Source: Bacteroidota bacterium
Lineage (GTDB): Bacteria; Bacteroidota; Bacteroidia; Cytophagales; Cyclobacteriaceae
NCBI GenBank assembly: GCA_018266435.1
Contig: JAFEAL010000015.1
Location: 17,396 to 81,395, forward strand
Reading direction: 5' to 3'
Length of the DNA stretch: 64,000 bases
Part shown: piece by piece, positions 37,901-44,535 of the stretch
How positions within the stretch are numbered: position 1 is the stretch's first letter
How the letters are laid out: each line of letters starts with the position of its first letter
Translations under genes and position numbers: made by a program
The notes under the pieces: model-generated
Told to the model about the DNA's origin: nothing
The model's input: the letters and a program-made list of their open reading frames with translations, nothing else
Database searches by the model: none

Positions 37901-40630
37901 AATTCAACCAACGGTACATTAACAGTAACGTACACAGTTGCACCGGTATCAACAGGAGGTTGTGTTGGCCCGACAGGAAACATTGTGGTAACAGTTGAGC
38001 CAACGATTAAAGCTACGGTAGTGCCTGCTTCATTGACACAGAGTATTTGCAGTAATACCCAGACCAATATCGCGTTGAGTTCACCAACTATTCCTTCAAC
38101 AGGAGCAGCTTCCATTTCATTTAGTTACACAGCTACCTCGAGCCTTGGAGGTTCTATTTCAGGATTTATTCCTGCGGTAAGCAATCTTCCACCCGGAACG
38201 ATTACCGATAATCTTGTCAATACGGCAAACAACGCGGGTACGGTTACTTATGCAATCACAGCAGTTTCCAATGGCGCAGCAGGCGGATCCGGATGCTCCA
38301 GCCAGGCAGTCAATTTTGTTGTGACCGTGGATCCGTTGCCCAAACTTATAGCCACTCCGTTGATTCAAACCGTTTGCTCTCAGGTACCGAGCAACGTAGT
38401 GTTGACTTCACCTACAAACCCATCGGCCGGAACGATTCGGTTTAATGTGATCAGTTCTACACCCACAGGCGGAATGGTGCAAACGGCTCCTGCAGTTCCT
38501 GCTGCTTTCTATACCGTGGGTCAATCAATTAAAGACGCATGGAATAACACTACTGTATCCCAGCAAACCGTAGCGTATGTATTGCAGCCCGTGGTCAATG
38601 GCGGTTTAGGTTGTGTAGGAAATAACACCAGCATCACCCTGAATGTAAATCCGTTGCCGGTTCTTACGGCTACTTCGCAAGCACCTATTTGCAGCGACAG
38701 TACTGTAAATATTTCGTTATCATCAAATGTGATTGGAACGATAAACACATGGACTACATCTATTGCACCTTTGGGCTCTGTGCTTGGCGCAGGAGGAGGA
38801 TCGGGCGATCTTATCATGCAATCGCTGCGAAACACCGGAAGCGTTCCGTCAACTGTTACCTATACCATTACACCCAAGGCAGCAAATTGTACGAACACCC
38901 CCGTGGTGGTTAATGTAACGGTTAATCCAACCCCTACTATTTTGGCTTTGCCCGCAACACAAGTAGTTTGTTATGGTGCACCCTTGAATATACCGTTAAC
39001 AAGTGCGGTAACGGGAGTGAACTATGCCTGGACGGTTGATCCTAATAATTCGGGAGTTCCTCTATCCGGATCGGCCTCCGGAGCGGGTGCTAACTCTTCG
39101 GCAGCAATAAGTATAGCGGCAGTAAGCGACACTTTAAGTTTTTCATCCGATAGTTTTGGCTACTACATTACGCCTACTGGTCCGGCACCTACGTTTTGCC
39201 CGGGCTTGCAAAAAACGGTAAACATTCAGGCTGGAGCTCAATTGAAGGCGAAATTTTTAAATGATCCGGTCAATAATATTTGTGCAGGCACGAAAGACTT
39301 TTTGCAGGTGCAGTTAAATGGCCAGGCTCCATTTACATTAGTTTATAATGACGGAAGTAATGTGACACTAACCAAGGTATCTAATTTTAAAGCTATACCG
39401 ATTAGCCCTACCACTAATACTACGTATAACTTAGTGTCCATGAAAGACAACTTAGGGTGCCCTCAATCATTGACTGGCCAAGTCATCTACAATGTGTTTC
39501 CTCAATTAACGGCAGCGTTTACAGTGGGTACAGTTCCACAGTTTTCAGGCGGAAATTCTACAGTTACGTTTACCAATACCTCTACTCCGCAAGATGCTGC
39601 TCAGTACAGTTATGTGTGGAATTTTGGCGTAGATTCAGCACCGGATTCAGTTAATAACATAGGCCCCAATTTCTCCGTCAATTATTCCTCACCGGGAAGA
39701 AAAATAATATCACTGACAGTTACGAACTTATCACCCAATGCGGCAGGGCTTTCTTGCTCTGCTAAGATGACCACTCAAACCATTAATATTCTGGTGGCAC
39801 CTGTTGTGGCAGCATTTCAAGCAACACCTCCTGCTGCATGTTTCCCCTCATCGTTGACGGTTACACAAAATACTTCGGGTGGAGATGAAAGCAATTGGCA
39901 GGTAACTGATAAGAATAATAATATTGTTGGCCAGTCCACGGCACCACTTCCGGTATTCACGATTACACAACCCGGTGAATACTATATATCGCTCACGGCC
40001 GTGTATTCAAAAACAGGCCAACATAATACGTTGGTGCAAGGACCATTCATAGTGTACGATAAACCGCAGGCTGTATTTTTGGCAAATCCACCCACGGTTT
40101 ATGTGCCCGATACTCCAATGAAGTTAATCAACAACAGTTTTGGTGCAACTGAATTTAATTGGGATTTTGGAGATGGAAATAATTCAACCGACTTTGAACC
40201 AACGTATACCTATAAGTTCCCCGGAGTATTTACGATTTCACTCATTGCATCGAACGACCACGGGGGTGGTATCATCTGCCGCGATACATCACAACAAAAA
40301 ATACTGGCCAAACAAGGTGGGGTGGCTAAAATACCCAACGCGTTTACTCCCAGCACAGCCGGCCCGAGCGGAGGCATATCCGGTGGTACCAATGATGCCA
40401 ATAATTATATTTTCTTGCCTCAGGTAAAAGGTGTGGAAGAATTCAACCTACAGATTTATGATCGTTGGGGTAATCTTATTTTTGAAAGCAATAATCAAAC
40501 GGTGGGTTGGGATGGCTATGACCAAAATGGCAGGCTGATGCATGCGGGTGTGTATGTGTATAAGCTTACCCTTCGGTTGTCAGATCAACAGCGAACTACA
40601 CAAGTGGGTGACGTTACTTTGATCCGTTAA
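25946..40630 (+). CDS. Giant secreted repeat protein with T9SS type B (gliding-motility-associated) C-terminal domain; SprB-like adhesin candidate
   Basis: One uninterrupted frame of 4,894 residues. A signal peptide (MTAFKPLHRFFQ...HLFAQ) is followed by an N-terminal module of about 500 residues, then a long series of immunoglobulin-like/PKD-like beta units joined by NPxPV linkers. Units at residues 2062-3411 form a uniform 13-copy array. Near the end is a canonical PKD domain (WDFGDGNNSTDFEPTYTY region, about 4735) and the CHU_C-type sorting domain (about 4796-4894, IPNAFTPSTAG...YDRWGNLIFES...YVYKLTL). Type B sorting domains mark T9SS cargo that needs a PorP/SprF partner, encoded 20 bp downstream. 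The frame is open from 25910 (TTG), but the ATG at 25946 starts the signal peptide. Composition is Thr/Asn/Val/Ser-rich, as in surface adhesins; the ligand is unknown. Confidence 0.9.
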   Translation: MTAFKPLHRFFQFTIYACLFFLGSTHLFAQTATVVNIPGWPRYESFDQQSVSVWFDDGAGGAVTLTGTSSTAQWTVTVNGTPVTIVTTVPYTGATVYPIVSGAAAIVRVAFDASVIAGHPAWVLPGDVVKISFTNTGGTLKTGGSGNNAANFSNITCKNNYTPTCADVNFLSYGTASSPIQCAPVDTKFWRWTYRYSLRWRNSSKFVIGNENLVVQWNNPAATVSNLKAWYSDAGGTTWYSNVILSNSASTTSSAYAPAANPYPEIFLTYRSSFNPATGVLDGTNSFIYPKGSGLCNFNAISYPFNPTYFGCNVGQNLKSQEFISNDWDNQNPGVLNSADIPPTGVGGFTTTDQVCLGTNVGAQFSDASTFNCMGNGTTLPVPTQGAYTGPVNNAQRWVRIIYGGQNSSVPANNIPNIVVNGFAVTGAAGALNASLVGNPAISNAYNLAPPVNTPPVPATVNGYVVTGAGGPGVPDANGVIQLNVPANATTSGLISQLITTSSPLGQVVGQKFYITIQYWNACNPYPGNNPVEYTGTVAGQYVQIVTAPAPLASTGRAVCYDGTNNISAINFTTTSSIGGSRLGVNWYKSNPQTGGTAMTNPNGTNSLTFPANRYTSRGGIGTFAVNNSNGGYYSLWATQTAASGSSTCESTPVEVVIFQQPNIGTNTPSITSGPTDVCNNTTQAYTSSAPTTPKTLPVNTFTNTGIAPENGAINFITDDFWSQGFGAQVSLSATQGTSTNATFSLSPQPATFTNNNITVNLQYTGSPVVNVNTPVTSPAPPPPLPANYSITPQTNCPNNNTNVSVNVWGVSNGGSISVPSQTICEGTNPAAVSVSGIRGNVQNWQMQVNGGGFSTNAALGTGNTATISAATVPIVGGAQTTYQFYAVVKNGPVCTPANSPTATIIVNPRPTNAVLSGTTTICKGNSTNLTVAITGGVSTYSVVYNDGSGNITVNGYVSGSNIPVSPSVNTTYTLVSVTDANGCTSAAVSGTATVTVRNLSAVLSSTGPTSLCPAPVPGNSTTIAFTVTDNNGNALTTYNVNYQDNLANLYNTGAGYVSGSNVTLSNIVSSRTFSITNITDPLGCTTNPNTGSVAITVGSAPSSATFSGGGSVCLNGSLNLKLVISGGVSPYQVTIPGINGGSPFAYTSGNPIAVPTSSTGTINYSATVITDACGAPLPLASISGNPQSVTVNPLPVANNSIAAVVCSQTNLNINTSANITNGVASTFAWTAAYTGGMTGPASGTGNITGVVVNKTSAVQTATFTVTPTSVTGSCPGANFTITQTVNPEPVSANQTLTALCSPATVTINPQTQGVNQPGGNNIASTFTWTGSYGALTGGVASGSGNITGFALTNSTGAAINAVFTVTPTANTGSCVGSNFTITLPVNPLANISSQPVNDTKCSGQNSSFSVTATGPGLSYQWQVSTDGGATWSNLSNGAPYSNVTTSTLNLTGVTVALNAYQYRCVVTTLTNGVSCPANTTAATLTVNPLPTSTDPLPQLCEDVYLGGSHANVDLTSYNASVTNAPTVAWYNDAGHTSSVGTPTSVTVTNGKVYYFVATSAATCINTGTLTFTVNPLPQAVTKNYSYCEDHSGATPIPPHSNSHAGIDLTSYNTTIAGGSMSNRSVAWYSDAALTTLIPSPNNYTLAPVLPATTITVYAKVTNTVTGCTNSANVNLTILPRPIDNPISGNASVCTGTSTILYQVDPTLNIGSNYTWSVVGTPPSDVTLFAGGGTNSSNFFVLLRFPSATGTVALSVFETLNGCSGNTQNMTINVNSAPSANTINGVTQVCTNQTAVPYAVASPNVTSNYTWTVSPDASNAGSVTANGSAINVNFGVISPVTITVVETASSGCVGAPANIGVTVNPRPAMTSATTASVCSGQVPSLVFTSNIASTYAWTVTNITGGITGVTNGQSGNGDLSSTFTAGVLRNKSGAVGSVTFNVTPTASAAPNCQGTTQSVVLTVNPEPVLVNPQTATICSGSAVNYTIQLNPLNLPPGTVYSWPLPTMSDASVQGSAVTSMNVPITDVLNNTSSGTITATYAVTPVSGGGCTGATQNVVVTVNPQPAMNAVNTQQCSGTAIGVSFTKTAGSPIINNYNITSVIVPGGLVASGSNAVIPANGVSATYISNDSYLNTTLNPLIVQYTVVPTTSAGCLGSPTSVNITINPQPSLSATLDKTLCSELATGLTLSTIAGSVPATGYNITGITIAPGLVAGGSNAVVPASNVAPGYLASDQFTNTGNAPLTVVYQVVPVSALGCNGNPPKSITMTILPEPVVANGLSGSKCSGIATGLTLNTNGTSVAAANYNITTRTIAPGLVASGANAVVPAAGVPASYLAGDVFTNTTSAALAVTYTVVPISASPCTGQPKIITITINPEPVMSPAGTSPVCSRAAIGLALNTNGTSVGAASYNITARSISAGLTPNVANAAVPASAVPSNYLAADVYTNTGANPLTVTYTVVPVGSIGGCLGQSQTIIVTINPEPVMSSSLDGTVCSIVPIGLTLNTNGSSVAANTYNITAISVDGGLTPGSNAVVPASNVAAGYLTNDTYTNTGTVPLNVVYTVVPVSGAGCSGNPLNITLKVNPMPIVSNGLNKAACSGAAVGLTLNTNGVSVAAANYNISSVSVDPGLTAGGGNAVIPANNVATTYLLNDKYTNTGNTSLPVVYTVVPISAAGCPGPSQTITITINPEPVVSGSLGNSVCSSTTIGLLLNTNGSSVAAANYNITGRTVAGGLTPKGTNVTVPASAVAANYLAGDIYTNTTTLPLNVTYTAVAVSGAGCVGQPVTITIVINPEPVLSNGLNATLCSSTATGLTLATNGTSVGAASYNVTNISLSPGLTASGGNAVIPSTGVANNYLANDQFINVTSNALTATYSIVPVSASGCVGAPVNVVMTINPQPVVSSLLNNTVCSDVATGLTLSTNGTSVAALNYNITVRTIAPGLVPAGANATVPATGVAASYLSADKFNNITTAPLNVAYTVVPVSGANCAGTPMTITITINPKPVLNVSPVTQCSGVATGLLLATSASSVTAQNYNITAISIPPGLTADGTNAVVPASGVNANYLAGDDFTNTGAGDLTVTYTVVPVSSLGCAGQSMPIGVTIHPQPVVATTLNNTLCSRSPVNLVLATNGTSVAAANYNITAISIQAGLVAGGSNAAVPATGVVSTYLQNDTYTNTTNSALTVSYTVVPVSAAGCLGNPQVITMTINAEPVVSTFLNNTVCSQANIGLTLNTNGSSASAANYSITARNITAGLTPSPSNVIVPATNVAASYLALDKYTNTGGVALSVTYTVVPFSAAGCQGQPQIITIMINPEPVIPTLDAPVCSSVATGLLLTTNGTSVAATSYNIVSITVGGTLVAAGGNAVVPATGVAASYLASDVFKNIDNFSQTVTYVVAPMSGASCLGGNKTITLTINPEPVGNNFTDPQCATTLNHSIVSQITNGVNSVFTYTVATNNPGVPPAANRTVASAANITDNYVNNTGSPATLTYTITPFSSVNNCQGQPFNYIVVINPTPVGANNTQAALCSHNAFTINPQSQITNGVTATFAWTAVYDAGLTGGTGTGSGNIADNLTNLTGAALNATYTITPSAGPCSGTTFTIIQPINPEPVMDPTLSPKTICSNNATSPNPTNIVLNTNGTSVAATSYNVSLVSQDAGLTGSPTTGTTLGANAIKNDVYNNVGPVSLKVVYQIIPKSAAGCTGAPFNISVTVNPEPVVAALSNTVCSRDVSNVLLTTNGTSIGALNYQLKAVTVPGTITANPSNTVVGTTSGVSLIKNDSYTNTTSGAVTVTYSILGISASGCQGLAQTILVTINPEPIMVPGLATVCSNVASGVVLGPAGGSAAISQYNLNQILTPGGLTPAGTNVGLGTYSTNNFLANDVFTNTTNSPLNVVYTIVPVTASLCKGLSQTVTLTVNPAPALAGLNTTVCSTSATNVVFATTPTSVPAASPNGYNITNIVIQAGLTQTAGNTGSPRNGVTSSEIQGDKFTNSTNGTLTVTYTVAPVSTGGCVGPTGNIVVTVEPTIKATVVPASLTQSICSNTQTNIALSSPTIPSTGAASISFSYTATSSLGGSISGFIPAVSNLPPGTITDNLVNTANNAGTVTYAITAVSNGAAGGSGCSSQAVNFVVTVDPLPKLIATPLIQTVCSQVPSNVVLTSPTNPSAGTIRFNVISSTPTGGMVQTAPAVPAAFYTVGQSIKDAWNNTTVSQQTVAYVLQPVVNGGLGCVGNNTSITLNVNPLPVLTATSQAPICSDSTVNISLSSNVIGTINTWTTSIAPLGSVLGAGGGSGDLIMQSLRNTGSVPSTVTYTITPKAANCTNTPVVVNVTVNPTPTILALPATQVVCYGAPLNIPLTSAVTGVNYAWTVDPNNSGVPLSGSASGAGANSSAAISIAAVSDTLSFSSDSFGYYITPTGPAPTFCPGLQKTVNIQAGAQLKAKFLNDPVNNICAGTKDFLQVQLNGQAPFTLVYNDGSNVTLTKVSNFKAIPISPTTNTTYNLVSMKDNLGCPQSLTGQVIYNVFPQLTAAFTVGTVPQFSGGNSTVTFTNTSTPQDAAQYSYVWNFGVDSAPDSVNNIGPNFSVNYSSPGRKIISLTVTNLSPNAAGLSCSAKMTTQTINILVAPVVAAFQATPPAACFPSSLTVTQNTSGGDESNWQVTDKNNNIVGQSTAPLPVFTITQPGEYYISLTAVYSKTGQHNTLVQGPFIVYDKPQAVFLANPPTVYVPDTPMKLINNSFGATEFNWDFGDGNNSTDFEPTYTYKFPGVFTISLIASNDHGGGIICRDTSQQKILAKQGGVAKIPNAFTPSTAGPSGGISGGTNDANNYIFLPQVKGVEEFNLQIYDRWGNLIFESNNQTVGWDGYDQNGRLMHAGVYVYKLTLRLSDQQRTTQVGDVTLIR
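32129..36178 (+). repeat. Tandem array of 13 uniform ~104-residue units inside the giant protein gene
   Basis: Units begin at the Asn (or equivalent) of NPxPV at 32129, 32438, 32753, 33065, 33380, 33689, 34001, 34313, 34625, 34937, 35246, 35558 and 35870; the next, divergent unit starts at 36179. Spacing is 309, 312 or 315 bp, always whole codons. Each unit follows CS-x-x-ATGL-x-LNTNGTSVAA, then YNIT, VPAS-x-V, YLA-x-D, TNT, VTYTVVPVS, GC. Each has exactly one Cys near its start and one near its end. Nucleotide identity between units is only moderate, so the array is old. Confidence 0.9.
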
Positions 40631-40637
40631 AAGCTAT

Positions 40638-40645
40638 TATATTTG
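40638..40645 (+). promoter_or_regulatory. Possible -7 element before the PorP/SprF-like gene
   Basis: TATATTTG fits TAnnTTTG but ends only 5 bp before the ATG at 40651. If active it would give an almost leaderless transcript, independent of the giant gene upstream. Confidence 0.3.
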
Positions 40646-40650
40646 AGAAG

Positions 40651-41679
40651 ATGAAAAGTATTTGGGTCGTATTTTGTATTTGTGTCAGCTCTTTTGCAGC
40701 ATCTGCTCAAGATCCTCAATTCTCTCAATACTATCAGGCACCGTTATACCTCAATCCCGGTTTTACCGGCATCACACCTCAGCAAAGATTGGTGGTGAAT
40801 AACCGCATTCAGTGGCCCAACCTTCCGCAGGCTTTTAATACATTCATGGCGAGCTATGATATCTGGGTAGATGAACTGAGAAGCGGGTTTGGGGTAATAG
40901 CCAGTACGGATAAAATGGGATCGGCCGGGTGGCGCACCACTACCTTTGGTTTAACCTACAGTTACAAAGTAAGGCTGAATGAAAAGATTGTCTTTTCACC
41001 CGGGCTTTATTTTGGCTATGGTATGAATGGACTTGATCGTTCAAAACTTATACTGGGCGATCAGCTTACGTATGGCGCTGCTGGTTCTCTTGATCCGGCT
41101 TTACAAAAATTGGGAAACCAGCAATATTTTGATTTTGGATCTGGTTTTCTGTTGTATAGTAAAACACTTTGGTTTGGCGCGTCTTTCAGCCATATGAACC
41201 AGCCGAATGTTTCGGTATTAAATGAGGTGGACAGGCTGGGAATGAAAACGACTATCCATTTTGGTGCGAGATTAAATTTAATGAACGGCTTGCGCTCGCC
41301 CGATCGCCCTTCTTACCTCACACCCTCATTTGTTTTCCGCAATCAGTCGGGGATTACCCAGATGGATGTGGGAATCAATTATCACGTAGATCCTGTTTCG
41401 ATTGGCTTTTGGTATAGAGGCAAGCCTTACCAGAAAAGTGTGATTGGTTCTGTGCAGCAAGATGCTGTCATCTTCTTACTGGGAATCTATCTTAAGGATT
41501 TTACGATTGGGTATAGCTATGATTTTACTATTTCTCCGCTGGCTACTTCGGCTGGAGGTGCACATGAAATATCGCTTATTTACGAATTTGCAGCCAAGCC
41601 TCTGCATCGAGGAGTGAAGAAACGCAATCGCCTGATTCCTTGCCCCACGTTTAATAACAAACCGGGTTTCTGGAACTAG
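40651..41679 (+). CDS. PorP/SprF family type IX secretion outer-membrane protein
   Basis: A 342-residue protein with a signal peptide (MKSIWVVFCICVSSFAASAQ) and the diagnostic mature start DPQFSQYYQAPLYLNPGFTG, followed by a beta barrel with the usual FGFG/YSY strand patterns. In Flavobacterium johnsoniae SprF is needed for secretion of the giant adhesin SprB, and such proteins are typically encoded directly behind type B cargo. That is the arrangement here, 20 bp after the giant gene. The C-terminal ~25 residues are basic and Cys-containing, unlike a classical barrel end. Family assignment is strong; partnership with the giant protein is inferred from position. Confidence 0.9.
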   Translation: MKSIWVVFCICVSSFAASAQDPQFSQYYQAPLYLNPGFTGITPQQRLVVNNRIQWPNLPQAFNTFMASYDIWVDELRSGFGVIASTDKMGSAGWRTTTFGLTYSYKVRLNEKIVFSPGLYFGYGMNGLDRSKLILGDQLTYGAAGSLDPALQKLGNQQYFDFGSGFLLYSKTLWFGASFSHMNQPNVSVLNEVDRLGMKTTIHFGARLNLMNGLRSPDRPSYLTPSFVFRNQSGITQMDVGINYHVDPVSIGFWYRGKPYQKSVIGSVQQDAVIFLLGIYLKDFTIGYSYDFTISPLATSAGGAHEISLIYEFAAKPLHRGVKKRNRLIPCPTFNNKPGFWN

Positions 41680-41693
41680 CCTGACTACTTAAC

Positions 41694-42344
41694 TTACATT
41701 GAAGTAAAACAAAATGAAATGAGGTTGGCGCCCATTTTCAGCGCCTCTTGCCGTTTGCTTTCAGGATCGTTATAAATTCGTTGATCTTCCCAGCCATTTC
41801 CCAGGTCACATTCATAAGAATAAAATAAAACAAGCTTGCCTTCATGAAAAATACCAAATCCCTGGGCAGGCTTTCCATCGTGTTCATGTATTTTGGGAAG
41901 CCCTTTTTCAAATTCAAATTTTTGATGATAAATGGGGTGAGAGAAGGGGATTTCAACCAATTCTGATTCAGGGAATACTTTTTTCAACTCCAACCTGAAA
42001 AACTTATCGAGGCCGTAGTTGTCATCTACATGCAAAAATCCGCCACTCAATAAATAATTTCTGAGGTTTTCTGCTTCAGCCGGAGAAAAGACCACATTTC
42101 CGTGGCCGGTCATGTACACATAGGGGTAGTTGTAAATTGATGGGCTGCCTACTTCAACAATATCTTCTTCTTCTTGCAGATGAGTGCTTAGTTCTTTATT
42201 ACAAAACTTGATCAGGTTGGGCAAGGCAGTTTTATTGGCATACCAATCGCCACCTCCGTTATACTTCAGTTTGGCAATTTTTAATTGAGCCAGTACAGGG
42301 TTTGCCAAAACAATCCAGCAGATGAACAAAAAAGGCCTTTGCAT
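41694..42344 (-). CDS. DUF4159 domain secreted protein
   Basis: About 216 residues. The ATG at 42344 gives a clean signal peptide (MQRPFLFICWIVLANPVLAQ); in-frame ATGs at 42365 and 42383 would add 7 or 13 residues. The mature part starts with AKLKYNGGGDWYAN and contains YPYVYMTGHGNVVFS, LLSGGFLHVDDNYG and SHPIYH, which fit the DUF4159 family, a class I glutamine amidotransferase-like fold without the catalytic Cys. Function unknown. It converges on the PorP/SprF gene with a 14-bp gap. Confidence 0.75.
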   Translation of the reverse strand: MQRPFLFICWIVLANPVLAQLKIAKLKYNGGGDWYANKTALPNLIKFCNKELSTHLQEEEDIVEVGSPSIYNYPYVYMTGHGNVVFSPAEAENLRNYLLSGGFLHVDDNYGLDKFFRLELKKVFPESELVEIPFSHPIYHQKFEFEKGLPKIHEHDGKPAQGFGIFHEGKLVLFYSYECDLGNGWEDQRIYNDPESKRQEALKMGANLISFCFTSM

Positions 42345-42452
42345 TAAATTATTATAAAATTGCATTAAAATTAAAAATCTCACCTTTTTTACTCGGGCAA
42401 TTAAACCAATCAGGTAAAAACCTTTCCAAGCAACAAAAAACTAAAAACCTTT

Positions 42453-43388
42453 ATGAAAAACAAAAGCTTGTTTAGAATGAAGAGCTGGGCTGCTTGGGTG
42501 GTGGGGTTCTTCGTGGCGTTGGTCTCCTGTCAGAAAGACAGTGATGTACTCAATGCAAATGATGTACAAAATGTAAACACCGAGGCAGCTGCAGCAACGT
42601 ACACCAATGAGGCAAGCGACATTGCTACCAGCACGATGGGGGCCATATCTACTTCTCAGTTGGCCGGGGCAAGAGAATCAGGCTATGTATTAAGAAATTT
42701 GGTGAATTGGGATGAGCGGTTGCAATGTGCGGTAGTCACCATTATCCGTACAGGCTCAAAACAAAATCCGTCAGGCAGCATTGTGATAAACTACGACTCC
42801 TTATCATCAACTTGTACCGACTCGCACGGAGTAAGACGCAAAGGTCAAATTATCATCACCTACTCAGGAAGGAGATGGATGCCCGGGTCTACCTATAACA
42901 TCCGGTTGGTTAATTTCTATCGCAACGATATACACATTGAAGGTAACTTAACATTAACCACTCAGCAGGCTGACACATCACAATATTTGCTGTTTAAGTC
43001 AGTGCTAGACAGTGGCAAGGTTACGTTTGGCGATGGTAAATTTATTACCCGAGAGCATACGATCACCCGCGAGTGGGTACGCACGCCATCTCCGTTGACT
43101 GATGAGTGGATTACCCTGACAAAAAACCCCGTGGATAACTCTTTTAGCCAGGCAAAAGGCACATGCAAAAACGGAGAAACATACACCATGCAGGTTACTA
43201 AAGATATTGTTGAGAAAGCTTCTTGTCGCATCAACAAAATATTTATTCCGGTAAGTGGCACCAAAGTGATAACGGTAGGTAATGAAACGTACACGATTGA
43301 TTATGGAAACGGTACGTGTTCTGATGTAATCACCATAACTATAAGAGGGAGACTGAAACAAATTAATTTTAACCCGGAAGGAAACTAA
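42453..43388 (+). CDS. Lipoprotein of unknown function, paralogue A
   Basis: 311 residues with a lipoprotein signal (lipobox ALVSC, lipidated Cys26). The mature region opens with a Ser/Ala/Asn-rich segment (DVQNVNTEAAAATYTNEASD), followed by a beta-rich domain containing RRKGQIIITYSGRRWMPGS and ending TITIRGRLKQINFNPEGN. It shares QNVN-x-E, NEASD, QLA-x-AR, GQI-x-ITYSG-x-R and a GN C-terminus with the next gene, so the two are tandem paralogues. It has more Cys residues than its neighbour (several in the mature domain). I do not recognise a named family. Confidence 0.7.
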   Translation: MKNKSLFRMKSWAAWVVGFFVALVSCQKDSDVLNANDVQNVNTEAAAATYTNEASDIATSTMGAISTSQLAGARESGYVLRNLVNWDERLQCAVVTIIRTGSKQNPSGSIVINYDSLSSTCTDSHGVRRKGQIIITYSGRRWMPGSTYNIRLVNFYRNDIHIEGNLTLTTQQADTSQYLLFKSVLDSGKVTFGDGKFITREHTITREWVRTPSPLTDEWITLTKNPVDNSFSQAKGTCKNGETYTMQVTKDIVEKASCRINKIFIPVSGTKVITVGNETYTIDYGNGTCSDVITITIRGRLKQINFNPEGN

Positions 43389-43392
43389 CGCT

Positions 43393-43430
43393 AAAACAGG
43401 TAACCGGGCACTGGTTACCTGTTTTTTTAT
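43393..43430 (+). terminator. Intrinsic terminator after lipoprotein A
   Basis: Perfect stem ACAGGTAACC / GGTTACCTGT (43396-43405, 43413-43422) with a 7-nt loop, flanked by A's and followed by a run of T's. It separates the two paralogous lipoprotein genes into independent transcripts. Confidence 0.85.
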
Positions 43431-43494
43431 TTTATAATTAAACCTTGTGTAACTTTTAAACTCTTACACAACAAAACTAAAACTCCAAATCAAA

Positions 43495-44436
43495 ATGAAA
43501 AAAACAATGTTGAAAGGATTATCGGCAGTTGTAGTGGCGGGTATGATCATGCTCGCCTCGTGCAACAAAAGCAATGACAATCCGCTGAGCGTCACCGATA
43601 CACAAAATGTAAACTCTGAGTCGGTTTCTGCTTCGCAAAGCAACGAAGCCAGCGATTTGACCAATTCCGTAATGGACAATGTTACAGATACGCAGTTGGC
43701 TCAAGCCCGTATGGAGTGGACGATTGACCTAAGCGGCAAAGACGGCCGTCTGAAAGGAGCAACTATTACGATTAACGGAACAGGTACAAAAGACGATCCT
43801 ACCGGAACGATTACCATTGATTTTGGATCGGGTACTACCGGAGCGGATGGCATTACACGCTCAGGCCAGATTGTTATTACTTACTCAGGCAAAAGATTCC
43901 AAGAAGGCTCAACACGCAGCATCAGTTTTAACAACTATTCGCGCAACAAGATTTCTCTTACCGGTACCATTCTGGTTACGGTTACTTCGGTAGATTCAAC
44001 CACCACTGCCGGCACGTGGGTTATCACACATAGCCATACAACGCCCCAGGCACTGACGTTTACCTTTGCAGACAAATCTACGGCAACCCGTACAGCTACT
44101 TATACTTCTGTGTGGACTATTGTATGGACTAACCTTGGCCAATCTACTTTAACCCATAAAAAGGGGGGTACTGCTAATGGCACAACCCGAAAAGGTGCAT
44201 CGTATAATATGAGTATTACTTCTGACATAGTGTATTCAGCAGCATGTGTATTCACAGGATATTATTTTCCACAGTCAGGAGCGAAGACTTTATCTGTAAC
44301 CAATGCAGGTTCGTCTTCTCCCAATATTTACACCTTTACTTTTGGCAGCGGCAGTTCAACATCTTGTACGAATACGGTAACCATTGCCTATAACGGTAAA
44401 ACCAAGACAATTACCATTAGTGGTGATGGCAACTAA
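43495..44436 (+). CDS. Lipoprotein of unknown function, paralogue B
   Basis: 313 residues with lipobox MLASC (Cys23), then DTQNVNSESVSASQSNEASD and a Thr-rich beta domain (GQIVITYSGKRFQEGSTRS, repeated TVT/TIT strands) ending NGKTKTITISGDGN. It is clearly related to the upstream lipoprotein but far richer in Thr and Ser. Both lie between strong terminators, so each is its own unit. Expected location is the outer-membrane surface or periplasmic leaflet. Confidence 0.7.
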   Translation: MKKTMLKGLSAVVVAGMIMLASCNKSNDNPLSVTDTQNVNSESVSASQSNEASDLTNSVMDNVTDTQLAQARMEWTIDLSGKDGRLKGATITINGTGTKDDPTGTITIDFGSGTTGADGITRSGQIVITYSGKRFQEGSTRSISFNNYSRNKISLTGTILVTVTSVDSTTTAGTWVITHSHTTPQALTFTFADKSTATRTATYTSVWTIVWTNLGQSTLTHKKGGTANGTTRKGASYNMSITSDIVYSAACVFTGYYFPQSGAKTLSVTNAGSSSPNIYTFTFGSGSSTSCTNTVTIAYNGKTKTITISGDGN

Positions 44437-44464
44437 AAGATTTTGAGGGGTTGGTGAGGTAGGT

Positions 44465-44497
44465 AAAGCCCTGGCGGAAACGTCAGGGCTTTTTTGT
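44465..44497 (+). terminator. Intrinsic terminator after lipoprotein B
   Basis: Stem AAAGCCCTG / CAGGGCTTT (44465-44473, 44484-44492) extended by G-U, C-G and G-C pairs and closed by a GAAA tetraloop (44477-44480), followed by T's. Confidence 0.88.
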
Positions 44498-44535
44498 TTG
44501 CGTTCTGTTAAGTTATTTGCATAAAAATTGAGTTC

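Noticed and set aside
27625..38835. Many open frames of 60-160 codons on the minus strand (and a few on the plus strand) within the giant gene
   Set aside because: They are shadows of a low-complexity Thr/Asn/Val-rich coding sequence. They lack signal peptides and domains, and recur at equivalent places in the repeat units.
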